A stretch of DNA of 6,264 nt from Negativicutes bacterium (GTDB taxonomy: Bacteria > Bacillota_C > Negativicutes > Sporomusales_B > JARLHX01), in NCBI GenBank assembly GCA_031292035.1, contig JARLHX010000001.1:1-6264 (forward strand), written 5' to 3'. Position numbers and translations under genes: made by a program. Shown here piece after piece: positions 1 through 6,264 of this stretch. The notes under the pieces were generated by a model that was given only the letters and a program-made list of their open reading frames with translations, was not told the DNA's origin and ran no database searches. Position 1 is the stretch's first letter. Each line of letters opens with the position of its first letter.

Positions 1-104
1 GAGTCGTTTTCTAACCCCCAACCTTCAATCACATTCGCGTCAATAACACTATGTTTTTCAGTGCCTTTAGTCGAGCTTATATTAACAGAAAGAACTGTGC
101 CCAT
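1..104 (-). CDS. MOSC-domain protein, N-terminal fragment (cut by window edge)
   Basis: The reading frame starts at ATG 104-102 and stays open to the window edge (34 full codons), so the C-terminus is outside. The peptide begins MGTVLSVNISSTKGTEK and reaches GWGLEND. This matches the usual start of small stand-alone MOSC proteins: a first strand of the form MGxVxxVNIS, a KGTxK turn, then a G-x-G-L-E-x-D motif, most often written GLEGDAHAG. Here Asn stands where Gly is usual. MOSC domains (named after Moco sulfurase C-terminus) are linked to molybdenum-cofactor and sulfur-transfer chemistry in the cytoplasm; the conserved Cys that some members use lies beyond the fragment. The gene begins 2 nt after the permease stop codon, in the same direction, and its GGGAGG site lies inside the permease's last codons, so it is probably the fourth gene of the operon. 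The family call comes from recognition of a short N-terminus; its exact role is unknown. Confidence 0.72.
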   Translation of the reverse strand, partial: MGTVLSVNISSTKGTEKHSVIDANVIEGWGLEND

Positions 105-106
105 TA

Positions 107-3100
107 TTATATAAAACCTCCCTTTGTTTCGGCCTCTTCAGAACTCACAGGTAGTATCTTGCCGTGGAAAAATTCAAAGTAGAGCAGGGGGACGGCCACC
201 AGGGTAAGACCGGTCGCGGCAACGGCGCCAAACATCATCGCAATCGCCAGTCCCTGGAAAATCGGGTCGAATATCATTACAAAGGACCCAACCACCACTG
301 CGGCGGCAGTGAGTACGATTGGCCGAAATCTGACAGCGCCGGCCTCAATGAGGGCTTTGCGTAAATCCTGATGAATCGCCAACTCGATCAGCACAAAATC
401 CACTAGCAGTATCGAGTTTCTCACGATGATCCCGGCCAGAGCAATAAACCCAATCATCGAAGTGGCGGTGAAGAAGGCTCCGAATAGCCAATGTCCGGGC
501 AGAATGCCGATCAGGGTGAGGGGGATAGGGGCCATGATGACGAATGGGGTCACGAAGCTTCGATACCAGGCCACAACTAGAACATAAATGAGCACAAGCA
601 CAACCGCAAACGCAATCCCCATGTCGCGGAAGACTTCATAGGTTATCTGCCATTCACCGTCCCATTTCATAGCATACTTGTCTTCCAGCCAGGGTTGGCT
701 GGTAAAATACTGTTTCAGCTCATAGCCTTCGGCTAGCTGCAGGCCGGCAATCTTATTCTTCATATTCAAAATGGCGTAACCCGGACTTTCCAAGCTCCCG
801 GCGACGTCGCCAATTACATAGGTCACACGTTTTAAATTTTTGTGATAGATGGTTTTTTCTTCGATCCCTGTCTGGGGTTTTACAAGTTCAGCGAGCGGGA
901 TGAGTTGGTTGGCTGGCGAAAGTACGCCGATTTGCTGGAGAGTCGAAATGCCGGCCCTGTCCGCTAGCGGCATCCGCAGCAAAAGCTCTACCGGCTCTTT
1001 TTCTTTGTCAAAATGAACTAACCCGGCTGTAAGTCCATTCAGGGCGATGCGTTGCGTTTTAGCGATGGCGTCGGTGCTGATTCCGTTGAGAGCCGCCTTA
1101 TTCTTGTCAACAACGAAGGTGATTTTGGGCTGATCATCTTCCACATACCAATCGACATCCACAACGCCGGCGGTCTGCTGAAAAACATTTTTGATTTCTC
1201 TAGCGATTTCGATTTGCCGACTGGGATCGGGACCGTAGACCTCGGCAACCAGGGTGCTAAGCACTGGAGGGCCTGGAGGGATCTCGGCGACCTTTATTCG
1301 CGCTCCATACTGATCGCCGATTTGCTTGAGCCCGGGTCTAAGTCGCTTGGCAATGTCGTGGCTTTGGTCCACCCGATCCGCCTTGGGGGCGAAATTAACC
1401 TGAATATCGGCGGTGCTGTTGCCTGACCGCAAGTAATAGTGGCGGACCAAACCGTTGAAATTGTACGGCGCGGCCAAGCCGACATACGCTTCGTAATCAG
1501 TCACTTCGGGGACGGTTTTCAAGTATTCGCCCATCGCCCTTGTGGCGGCAGCCGTTTGCTCAAGGGTAGAGCCTTGGGGCATATCGATCATGACCTGGAG
1601 TTCACTCTTATTGTCAAAAGGGAGCATTTTTACCGTCACGGCTTTCAAGGGGACGAGAAGTGCCGCCAGGACAAGTAAGAACGCAACGCCGCCCAGAATT
1701 TTTCGCCGCTTACGCTGGTTATCAAGCAGTGAGCCGAGAAATTTTTCGTACAGGCGATGCAGTGCGCTTCCTTCCGTATGAGCTACATCCGGTTTGACGT
1801 TCTTCAAGACCTTATAACTCAGCCAAGGGCTGACAATAAAGGCAACTAGAAGGGAGAAGAGCATAGCCGCTGAGGCACCGACCGGTATCGGGCGCATGTA
1901 TGGCCCCATCAGGCCGGAGACAAATGCCATGGGCAGCAGGGCGGCAATCACGGTGAAAGTTGCAAGAATGGTGGGATTGCCCACTTCATCCACCGCTTGG
2001 GCGGCAGTCTGGAAGGACACCCCTTTCAGTTTAAAATGGCGATGGATATTTTCCACTACCACAATGGCATCATCGACAAGAATGCCGATCGAAAAGATTA
2101 ACGCGAACAGAGTGACGCGGTTTAAGGTATAGCCGTTAAGGTAGCTGATGAGTAGGGTGAGGGCCAGAGTGACAGGCACGGCGACGGCGATGACGATAGA
2201 TTCGCGCCAACCAAGTGCAAAGGCGATCAGGATGACGACCGAAATGGTGGCGATCAACATATGGTCAAGCAATTCATCTGACTTTTCCTTGGCGGTTTCG
2301 CCATAATTGCGGGTTACGGTCACATTTACGTCTGAGGGGAGGAGGCTGCCTTTTAGGGCTTCGACTTTTTGCAGGGCTTCTTCAGCCACTGTGGTGGCGT
2401 TGGCGCCTTTTTTCTTGGATACGGCGATGGTAACCGCTTCGCGTTGTTCGGAATCGGATATGGGGATACCCTTGAGCGTGGCGGCCGGTCCGAAGCCAAT
2501 AAAGGTATAGTCCGCAGGCTCCTCAGGACCATCTCTGACTGTGGCCACGTCTTTCAGATAGACCGGTTTGCCGTTATAAACACTGACTACAACTTGTTCG
2601 ACTTCACCGGCGTTGGTGAGAAACCCGCCGGTCTGGACAAGGTATTCCTGGTTGCCGCTGGGGAAAGATCCTGAGGGCAGGGCGAAATTGGCCTTTTCCA
2701 GCGCACTGGCGATCTGGAACGCAGAGGTGTTATAGGCGCTGAGTCTGGCGGGATCAAGGGTTATTGCCATCTGACGTCTCTGCCCGCCGATAAGGGATAA
2801 TTCAGAAACGTTCTCGTCCTTTTTGATCTCATTGCTGATTTCGGCAGCAATTCGCCGCAGCTCATAGCCGGTATAGTGATTGTTGTTGCTCCACAGGGAA
2901 AGTGCGAGGACCGGGACATCGTCGATCGACTTTGGTTTTACCAGTGGCTGGGAAACTCCTGGGGGTATTTTGTCGTAGTTGGACATCAACTTATTGTAAA
3001 GATTGACAAGGCTTTCTTCGGTGTTTTCACCGACTTTGAACCTGACAATGGTGAGATTCGAACCAGGTTTGACTATGGAGTAAATGTATTCAACGCCTTT

Positions 3101-3340
3101 GATCTCCCACAGGAACTTTTCCATCGGTCGGGTGACCCGCTCTTCTACTTCCTTGGCCGACGCACCAGGGTATGATACCATGACGTCAATCATCGGAACG
3201 ACAATTTGCGGCTCCTCTTCCCTTGGAGTAATGAGAACAGCGAAAACCCCGAGGAGGATGGAAACCACGATCAAAATGGGGGTGAGTTTGGAGTTGATAA
3301 AAGCCTTGGCTATTCGACCAGATAAGCCGAAGGCGCTCAT
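107..3340 (-). CDS. RND-family efflux permease (AcrB/AcrD/AcrF type), inner-membrane pump
   Basis: This 1077-residue protein (AcrB is 1049) is the proton-driven pump of a tripartite exporter; family members work as trimers in the inner membrane and take substrate largely from the periplasm or outer leaflet. The layout shows the RND duplication: TM1 near 18-37, a periplasmic region to about 357, TM2-6 near 359-506, TM7 near 548-565, a second periplasmic region to about 905, and TM8-12 near 906-1052. Visible marks are PREEEPQI (39-46), [13 protein letters not shown] (58-70), the TM4 motif [17 protein letters not shown] with Asp423 and Asp424 (AcrB Asp407/408), and RFRPIVLT (1004-1011) with Arg and Thr at the AcrB 971 and 978 positions. 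TM10 reads [14 protein letters not shown], so Arg974 stands where AcrB has Lys940. ATG 3340 is supported by GAGGTGA 7 nt upstream and by the expected N-terminus; it overlaps the adaptor stop by 4 nt. The gene looks intact. Drug, solvent and metal substrates are all possible; I cannot choose. Confidence 0.96.
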   Translation of the reverse strand: MSAFGLSGRIAKAFINSKLTPILIVVSILLGVFAVLITPREEEPQIVVPMIDVMVSYPGASAKEVEERVTRPMEKFLWEIKGVEYIYSIVKPGSNLTIVRFKVGENTEESLVNLYNKLMSNYDKIPPGVSQPLVKPKSIDDVPVLALSLWSNNNHYTGYELRRIAAEISNEIKKDENVSELSLIGGQRRQMAITLDPARLSAYNTSAFQIASALEKANFALPSGSFPSGNQEYLVQTGGFLTNAGEVEQVVVSVYNGKPVYLKDVATVRDGPEEPADYTFIGFGPAATLKGIPISDSEQREAVTIAVSKKKGANATTVAEEALQKVEALKGSLLPSDVNVTVTRNYGETAKEKSDELLDHMLIATISVVILIAFALGWRESIVIAVAVPVTLALTLLISYLNGYTLNRVTLFALIFSIGILVDDAIVVVENIHRHFKLKGVSFQTAAQAVDEVGNPTILATFTVIAALLPMAFVSGLMGPYMRPIPVGASAAMLFSLLVAFIVSPWLSYKVLKNVKPDVAHTEGSALHRLYEKFLGSLLDNQRKRRKILGGVAFLLVLAALLVPLKAVTVKMLPFDNKSELQVMIDMPQGSTLEQTAAATRAMGEYLKTVPEVTDYEAYVGLAAPYNFNGLVRHYYLRSGNSTADIQVNFAPKADRVDQSHDIAKRLRPGLKQIGDQYGARIKVAEIPPGPPVLSTLVAEVYGPDPSRQIEIAREIKNVFQQTAGVVDVDWYVEDDQPKITFVVDKNKAALNGISTDAIAKTQRIALNGLTAGLVHFDKEKEPVELLLRMPLADRAGISTLQQIGVLSPANQLIPLAELVKPQTGIEEKTIYHKNLKRVTYVIGDVAGSLESPGYAILNMKNKIAGLQLAEGYELKQYFTSQPWLEDKYAMKWDGEWQITYEVFRDMGIAFAVVLVLIYVLVVAWYRSFVTPFVIMAPIPLTLIGILPGHWLFGAFFTATSMIGFIALAGIIVRNSILLVDFVLIELAIHQDLRKALIEAGAVRFRPIVLTAAAVVVGSFVMIFDPIFQGLAIAMMFGAVAATGLTLVAVPLLYFEFFHGKILPVSSEEAETKGGFI
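117..122 (-). promoter_or_regulatory. Ribosome binding site of the MOSC gene, inside the permease gene
   Basis: GGGAGG on the minus strand lies within the last codons of the RND permease (Lys-Gly-Gly-Phe-Ile-stop). It sits 12 nt before ATG 104, longer than the usual 5-9 nt. No better site exists, because the permease stop and this start are only 2 nt apart. The arrangement suggests that ribosomes finishing the permease re-initiate on the MOSC gene. Confidence 0.55.
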
Positions 3341-4455
3341 TGAGGAGTCACCTCTTTTACTATTCCGCCGTCGACCGCCTTTTCCACGCCGTTAACGATG
3401 ACTTTTTCGCCGGGGTTTAGTCCGGACACGATTTCCACCTTGTTATCGACCTGTTTTCCCAGTCGTACAAGCCGATAGGTGACCACGCCATTGTCATCCA
3501 CGACATAAACGCCGGTAAGCTGGCCTTTTTCCACAATCGCCCCCGGCGGGAGAAGGAGTGCCTCCTTGGTGCCGATAGGCAGGCGTATTTTGGCGTAGAG
3601 ACCTGATTTTAGGCCATCGCCCGGAACTTCCAGTTTTATGTGGAATTTGCGGGACGCAGGATCAATGGAGGGCGCGATCTCGCTAATAATTCCCTGGACG
3701 GTTTTACCCGCAGCGCTCACAAGTACATCGGCCGGCATGCCGACAGTCAGGCGTCCGGCAAGACTCTCGTCGACATCGGCTTCGAAGGTGTAGGCTGCGG
3801 TGTCTTCGACAGTAAAGAGCGGTACACCAGGAACGGCAGTGCTGCCAAGGTCAATTTTCTTGGCCGTTACTACCCCTGTCGAGGGGGATATGATCTGGGT
3901 TAGGCCGTAATAGACCTGGGCTTCGGCCTGGGCGCGGCTAGAAGATTGCTGAGCCCTCTCAAGCTCTAGATCGGCAACACGCTTCTGAGTTTCAATCTGG
4001 TCCATTTCCTGCTGAGAAATGGCTTTATCATTATAAAGCTGTTGATATCGCTGGTAGGTTGTGCCGGCTAATGACCGGTTCTGCCCAGCGATCTCCACCG
4101 CCTTTAACGCTTCGCGATAACCGGCTTGGGCGGCGACTGCCCGGGCCGACAGATCGGTGTCTTCCAGGGTGGCTAAAACTTGACCGGCGTTGACCCGATC
4201 CCCTTCTTTAACAAAGACGGAGGTGACTGTTCCCATCACTTTACTGGCTAGGGCACTTACGGTTTTCGCCTTTATTGTTCCGGAGGTTTCATAATAATCG
4301 GCTGTCATGGCTTTTTGAGCTACCGTCACAGTGATACCTTTGACTTCAGGTCGCTTTACCTCGGAGGTGCCAGGTTTTACTTTGCTGCTGCAACCGGCTG
4401 CCGCAACCATGGTAATCAGCAGCGCCACGAATAGTATTGCAGGAAATCGTTTCAT
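3337..4455 (-). CDS. RND periplasmic adaptor (membrane fusion protein), predicted lipoprotein
   Basis: This 372-residue protein (family commonly about 350-420) should bridge the pump and the outer-membrane channel in the periplasm. The N-terminus MKRFPAILF is followed by a hydrophobic stretch and AAGC at 19-22, a lipobox, so Cys22 is the likely lipidation site and signal peptidase II cleavage point. The order is typical: first lipoyl half-motif near 65-99 ([20 protein letters not shown]), alpha-helical hairpin rich in Ala, Gln and Glu near 101-182, second lipoyl half near 186-217 ([19 protein letters not shown]), beta-barrel near 222-297, and a membrane-proximal domain to the end ([23 protein letters not shown]). 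ATG 4455 is supported by GGAGGTG 5 nt upstream. It lies 17 nt after the channel gene and its TGA overlaps the permease ATG. Nothing looks broken. It lacks the His/Met-rich tails that some metal-efflux adaptors have, which argues weakly against a dedicated metal system. Confidence 0.94.
   Translation of the reverse strand: MKRFPAILFVALLITMVAAAGCSSKVKPGTSEVKRPEVKGITVTVAQKAMTADYYETSGTIKAKTVSALASKVMGTVTSVFVKEGDRVNAGQVLATLEDTDLSARAVAAQAGYREALKAVEIAGQNRSLAGTTYQRYQQLYNDKAISQQEMDQIETQKRVADLELERAQQSSSRAQAEAQVYYGLTQIISPSTGVVTAKKIDLGSTAVPGVPLFTVEDTAAYTFEADVDESLAGRLTVGMPADVLVSAAGKTVQGIISEIAPSIDPASRKFHIKLEVPGDGLKSGLYAKIRLPIGTKEALLLPPGAIVEKGQLTGVYVVDDNGVVTYRLVRLGKQVDNKVEIVSGLNPGEKVIVNGVEKAVDGGIVKEVTPQ
3342..3354 (-). 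promoter_or_regulatory. Permease ribosome binding site within a small inverted repeat
   Basis: On the minus strand GAGGTGA (3354-3348) ends 7 nt before the permease ATG and fixes that start. The GAGG part can pair with CCTC (3345-3342) across a 5-nt loop, a weak 4-bp stem. The stretch also encodes the last adaptor residues (Lys-Glu-Val-Thr-Pro-Gln), so a ribosome finishing the adaptor would open it. This fits the ATGA stop/start overlap and suggests coupled translation. The site itself is clear; a role for the stem is inference. Confidence 0.6.
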
Positions 4456-4472
4456 GTCGACACCTCCGTTAG

Positions 4473-5825
4473 TTATTCCACCGCAAGAGACTGCAAAATG
4501 GTGCCGCTTTCAAAATCGAGAACGGCCACCGCGAGTTGAAGGGCGTTTTCCCGCGCGACTAGGGTAGCTCGCGCATTGTCAAGGTTAACCTGGGCGTCCA
4601 GTAAATCAACAATGGGGGAGAGCGAGGCGTTATATCTCATCTCAATCAGACGTTTTCCTTCCTCAGCCGAGGCCGTACTGGCTCTGGCAAGCTCGACATT
4701 TTTTGCGGCTTCATCCACAGAGAGGTAGGCGTCATAAATTTTGAAGAGCACCGCTTTTTTTACACCGCGCAGAGATTCACCGGCTTCCTGCAAAATCAGC
4801 TTCGCCTTCTTGACTTCGTTGACGGACTTGTTGCCATCAAAAATGTTCCATCGTAAAAACGCCATGATCTGCCAGCTTTCACCCTCAGAACCCAAGACTC
4901 GATTTCGGTCGTTCATCTGGTAGGCACCACCGATCCCCAGCGTGGGCAAATATCCGGCCTGCGCCAGTTCCGAATTGGTTTGGGCGTTTTTATAGCGTAT
5001 CTCTAGGGACAGAATGTCAGGACGGACTAGTGCTGCAGAGTTGTAATAATCAATTGGCTTGACGGCGGATGGGACGGTGGTAACACCGGCAATGTCGGCC
5101 GACCCGTCGATACCAATAATCAGACCCAATTGCCGTGTAGCTACTTTGAAATTCTTCTGTGAGCTTACCAAGCGCTGCTCTGCGTCGGTTACAGCGGTGC
5201 CTGCCCTAAGCATATCGGAATACAAGCCAAGACCGGCCTTATTTCTTGATGCCGCGATCCGAAAGTGCTCTTTGGCATCTTCCAGGTTTTTTTCGTTGGC
5301 AATAATGTACTGGGCAGCGGTCTGCACAGCTAAGTAAGATTGAACGACCTTTAAGGCGACTTCCTGTTTTTTACGTCGATAGTCGGCCGTCTGCGCTGCG
5401 TACTCTTGCCGGGCCATGACAATCCCCAGGTCGGCTTTGCGGGCGAAGAGAGGCTGTTCAAAGGAAACAGTGGACTGAAAGTCGTTATTGGACCCTGGTT
5501 CGTTAAATGTGCTGGGGGCGCCGGACAGGTCTTGCCCGGAGAACCTGTGTTGGTCCATTTTGAGAGACAGGACATATCCGGGATTGTTGGTGCGCATGGC
5601 TCGCTCTTCAAAGGAAACCTGTGGCGAGAAGCTGCTTTCTGCAATACCGATGTTCTCTTTGCCCGCCGCCAGCGCGAAACTCATTGCCCGAAGTTCATCA
5701 TTGTATTCCAAGGCGTATTTGACGGCTCCGACTAGCGAAAACTGTGGGTCTGCTTTAGCAACAGGAAAAAAACTAATCATGACAAGAAAAAAGACCGACA
5801 ATGAAAATTGAAATTGCCTGGCCAT
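4473..5825 (-). CDS. TolC-family outer-membrane efflux channel
   Basis: This 450-residue protein is the outer-membrane exit duct; family members form trimers with a beta-barrel in the outer membrane and a long alpha-helical tunnel in the periplasm. Residues 1-25 form a Sec signal peptide with a hydrophobic core at 8-22 and a likely signal peptidase I cut after AKA (23-25). There is no Cys, so it is probably not lipidated. Two related halves are visible: 27-240 (ALEYNDELRA near 38, SFEQPLFARKADLG near 121, YLAVQTA near 164, RLVSSQKNFKVATRQLGLIIG near 218) and 260-450. The second half carries the family's RPDIL signature (268-272), YLPTLGIGG (292-300), and SPIVDLLDAQVNLDNAR (403-419). ATG 5825 is backed by GAGGTG 7 nt upstream and by the good signal peptide. 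It is the first gene of the operon, 48 nt from the predicted transcription start. Channel-adaptor-pump order means the set is self-contained and need not borrow a housekeeping TolC. Confidence 0.94.
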   Translation of the reverse strand: MARQFQFSLSVFFLVMISFFPVAKADPQFSLVGAVKYALEYNDELRAMSFALAAGKENIGIAESSFSPQVSFEERAMRTNNPGYVLSLKMDQHRFSGQDLSGAPSTFNEPGSNNDFQSTVSFEQPLFARKADLGIVMARQEYAAQTADYRRKKQEVALKVVQSYLAVQTAAQYIIANEKNLEDAKEHFRIAASRNKAGLGLYSDMLRAGTAVTDAEQRLVSSQKNFKVATRQLGLIIGIDGSADIAGVTTVPSAVKPIDYYNSAALVRPDILSLEIRYKNAQTNSELAQAGYLPTLGIGGAYQMNDRNRVLGSEGESWQIMAFLRWNIFDGNKSVNEVKKAKLILQEAGESLRGVKKAVLFKIYDAYLSVDEAAKNVELARASTASAEEGKRLIEMRYNASLSPIVDLLDAQVNLDNARATLVARENALQLAVAVLDFESGTILQSLAVE

Positions 5826-5851
5826 TATAGTACACCTCTCGTCTTTACCTT

Positions 5852-5866
5852 CCTCCCCCGGGGAGG
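5852..5866 (-). promoter_or_regulatory. GC-rich hairpin at the start of the operon leader
   Basis: Arms CCTCCCC and GGGGAGG pair perfectly over 7 bp around one central base (a larger loop in practice). It would lie about 8-22 nt after the predicted start. No T-run follows on the minus strand (GAAGGTAAAG comes next), so it is not a classical terminator. It may protect the 5' end of the mRNA, serve as an operator, or be a dispersed palindromic repeat. Its GGGGGAGG arm resembles a Shine-Dalgarno sequence but has no start codon at a suitable distance. Confidence 0.5.
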
Positions 5867-5879
5867 GGGGCGTGATTAA

Positions 5880-5908
5880 ATTTTACTAACTTTCGCTGAT
5901 GTTGTAAA
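5880..5908 (-). promoter_or_regulatory. Sigma70-like promoter of the efflux operon
   Basis: On the minus strand a -35 box TTTACA (5908-5903) and a -10 box TAAAAT (5885-5880) are exactly 17 nt apart. Each differs from consensus at one position. The expected start is about A5873, giving a 48-nt leader before the channel ATG. The DNA upstream of the -35 box (about 5920-5950) is strongly AT-rich and could act as an UP element. This is the best promoter match in the region and points at the operon. Confidence 0.75.
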
Positions 5909-5921
5909 TAGACTGATACAA
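5902..5921. promoter_or_regulatory. Inverted repeat overlapping the operon -35 box
   Basis: TTGTA (5902-5906) and TACAA (5917-5921) form a 5-bp inverted repeat with 10 nt between. It covers the -35 box of the operon promoter. A repressor bound here would block polymerase, so it is a candidate operator. Five base pairs in AT-rich DNA can arise by chance, and I recognise no known regulator's consensus. Confidence 0.3.
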
Positions 5922-5935
5922 GTTATTTTAATAAC
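5922..5935. promoter_or_regulatory. Perfect 14-bp palindrome upstream of the operon promoter
   Basis: GTTATT and AATAAC form a perfect 6-bp inverted repeat around TT. It abuts the 5902-5921 repeat and is centred about 55 nt upstream of the predicted start, a position typical of activator sites. It could bind a dimeric regulator or simply be part of an AT-rich UP element. The GTTAT half recurs at 5975 and 6003. Confidence 0.35.
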
Positions 5936-5998
5936 AATTAATATATGACATGGCAACCCTATTTTAACGGATGTGTTATCAGCAGAAGGTCGGGGGGT

Positions 5999-6020
5999 CT
6001 GAGTTATTTCGATGACTCAG
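5999..6020. promoter_or_regulatory. 22-bp inverted repeat with TTCG loop
   Basis: Arms CTGAGTTAT (5999-6007) and ATGACTCAG (6012-6020) pair over 9 positions, one a G-T pair, around the loop TTCG. The loop and the wobble favour folding of plus-strand RNA, where UUCG is a stable tetraloop. On the other strand the wobble becomes an A-C mismatch. No T-run follows in either direction, so a terminator is unlikely. As DNA it is a good-sized operator candidate midway between the divergent promoters. Confidence 0.5.
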
Positions 6021-6073
6021 GTGAGAGCAAATCGTAATGGCATATGGATTTTTTCTTAGGGTTGCAAAAAGGG

Positions 6074-6102
6074 TGTACATATGAATATGGCTGCGATATA
6101 AT
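6074..6102 (+). promoter_or_regulatory. Candidate rightward promoter (distal)
   Basis: A perfect TATAAT (6097-6102) lies 17 nt after TGTACA (6074-6079), which matches four of six -35 positions. The start would be near 6109, immediately before the GC-rich hairpin at 6111-6131, leaving a leader of about 150 nt for the gene at 6261. AT-rich DNA produces such matches by chance, so this is a moderate call. Confidence 0.4.
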
Positions 6103-6110
6103 AGTATCAA

Positions 6111-6131
6111 CCCCATCCCGTGGGGGTGGGG
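6111..6131 (+). promoter_or_regulatory. GC-rich hairpin near the distal rightward promoter
   Basis: Arms CCCCATCCC (6111-6119) and GGGGTGGGG (6123-6131) pair over 9 positions, one a T-G pair, around a GTG loop. ATAATTGG follows, with no T-run, so it is not a standard intrinsic terminator on the plus strand; the minus strand also lacks one. It resembles the 5852-5866 hairpin in composition and in lying just downstream of a -10 box. It could be a 5' stabilising structure or a copy of a REP-like repeat. Confidence 0.45.
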
Positions 6132-6166
6132 ATAATTGGCTGGATTCTTCCGCTTTTTGATAATAA

Positions 6167-6193
6167 TTGACTTATGATTACTACTCGTATAAA
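6167..6193 (+). promoter_or_regulatory. Candidate rightward promoter (proximal)
   Basis: TTGACT (6167-6172) matches five of six -35 positions and is followed by TATAAA (6188-6193). The spacing is 15 nt, shorter than the preferred 17, so this promoter would be weak or need an activator. The start would be near 6200, with a leader of about 60 nt. Confidence 0.3.
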
Positions 6194-6204
6194 CGGTGAC
6201 CCTT

Positions 6205-6219
6205 ACTTAAGTCTATAAT
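6205..6219 (+). promoter_or_regulatory. ACTTAAGT palindrome next to a perfect -10 box
   Basis: TATAAT (6214-6219) lies one base after the 8-bp palindrome ACTTAAGT (6205-6212). At 17 nt upstream the sequence is AAACGG, a poor -35 box. If used, this promoter would depend on an activator, with the palindrome as a possible binding site. It would give a leader of about 35 nt. The spacing does not fit a MerR-type 19-nt promoter. Confidence 0.25.
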
Positions 6220-6247
6220 CCATCAGGATAAAAAAGAAATAAACTAT

Positions 6248-6254
6248 AAGGAGG
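6248..6254 (+). promoter_or_regulatory. Strong ribosome binding site of the divergent gene
   Basis: AAGGAGG is a perfect anti-Shine-Dalgarno match and ends 6 nt before ATG 6261. It is the only strong plus-strand ribosome binding site in the intergenic region and is the main evidence that a gene begins at the window edge. Confidence 0.8.
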
Positions 6255-6260
6255 ATCATT

Positions 6261-6264
6261 ATGC
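6261..6264 (+). CDS. Start of a divergent gene, product not visible
   Basis: Only ATG and one further base are in the window. The start is supported by AAGGAGG at ideal spacing and by candidate rightward promoters upstream. Divergent placement next to an efflux operon is common for a local regulator such as a TetR or MarR family protein, but nothing in the sequence identifies the product. Confidence 0.65.

Larger units (their letters stand above)
5826..6260. other. Divergent intergenic control region, no convincing gene
   Basis: These 435 nt separate the leftward efflux operon from a rightward gene at the window edge. They are AT-rich apart from two short G/C runs. I find no reading frame with a usable ribosome binding site. 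The longest leftward frame checked, from an ATG at 6082-6080, has about 33 codons and no Shine-Dalgarno sequence. The content is regulatory: promoters in both directions, three inverted repeats (5902-5921, 5922-5935, 5999-6020) and two GC-rich hairpins (5852-5866, 6111-6131), each listed separately. The pentamer GTTAT occurs at 5922, 5975 and 6003 on the plus strand and as ATAAC at 5931. Confidence 0.8.

Noticed and set aside
107..3340. Assignment of the pump as a CusA-type heavy-metal exporter
   Set aside because: I cannot place a metal-binding Met triad from sequence alone, and the adaptor lacks Met- or His-rich regions; the substrate is left open.
164..3395. Many plus-strand open frames opposite the permease and adaptor genes (for example 1052-1426, 2369-2674, 3084-3395)
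   Set aside because: They lie antisense to clearly conserved genes, have no recognisable protein features or consistent ribosome binding sites, and are expected shadows of long coding regions at this GC content.
5406..5811. Two overlapping plus-strand open frames opposite the channel gene's 5' half
   Set aside because: They are antisense to the signal peptide and first half of a good TolC-family protein, and show no domain-like sequence.
5824..5829. TATAAT on the minus strand at the channel start codon
   Set aside because: It has no -35 box at a proper distance and would start transcription inside the gene; it overlaps the ATG by coincidence.
5859..5870. G-quadruplex from the G-runs in the operon leader
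   Set aside because: There are too few separate runs of three or more G with usable loops; a simple hairpin explains the sequence better.
5981..6082. Leftward frame of about 33 codons from an ATG at 6082-6080 in the intergenic region
   Set aside because: There is no Shine-Dalgarno sequence before its ATG, and the composition follows the intergenic repeats, including the 5999-6020 palindrome.
6081..6101. Six-codon plus-strand mini-frame (MNMAAI) as a possible leader peptide
   Set aside because: It lies before or within the best rightward -10 box, so it would not be in that transcript, and it has only a weak AAGGG upstream.
6137..6154. Possible sigma54 promoter (TTGGCTGG then TTCCGC)
   Set aside because: The -24 GG is present but the base pair 10 nt later is CC and not GC; the GC is two bases out of register.
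6157..6170. FNR-like box (TTGAT-N4-ATTGA)
   Set aside because: The second half matches only three of five positions of ATCAA, and the surrounding AT-rich DNA makes this likely by chance.

Overview
The window carries most of a tripartite RND efflux operon on the minus strand of a Gram-negative (two-membrane) bacterium. Base composition looks near 50% GC in genes, with a more AT-rich intergenic region. The protein sequences remind me most of Desulfuromonadales/Geobacter-type anaerobes. That is recognition from memory, not a search, and outer-membraned Firmicutes are a weaker alternative.

Minus-strand layout, in transcription order. A sigma70-like promoter (5880-5908) precedes a short leader with a GC-rich hairpin (5852-5866). 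Then come a TolC-family outer-membrane channel (4473-5825), a lipoprotein periplasmic adaptor (3337-4455), a 1077-residue RND inner-membrane permease (107-3340), and the first 34 codons of a MOSC-domain protein (1-104) that runs off the window. Junctions are tight: 17 nt, a 4-nt ATGA overlap, and 2 nt. Each gene has its own Shine-Dalgarno sequence, so the four are probably one transcript with translational coupling. Together the first three genes encode a complete envelope-spanning, proton-driven export pump. Its substrate cannot be read from the sequence.

The 435-nt intergenic region 5826-6260 holds no convincing gene but is rich in signals. It has the operon promoter, three inverted repeats near or upstream of it, a second GC-rich hairpin, and candidate promoters facing right. 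At the right edge a strong AAGGAGG site leads to an ATG at 6261, the first codon of a divergent plus-strand gene whose identity is not visible. A regulator would be a common neighbour here, but that is a guess.

Overall this is a fairly ordinary efflux operon. The parts most worth a second look are the MOSC gene joined to the pump operon, the arginine replacing the usual transmembrane lysine in the proton relay, and the paired hairpins and palindromes in the divergent control region. I see no evidence for a wholly new system.
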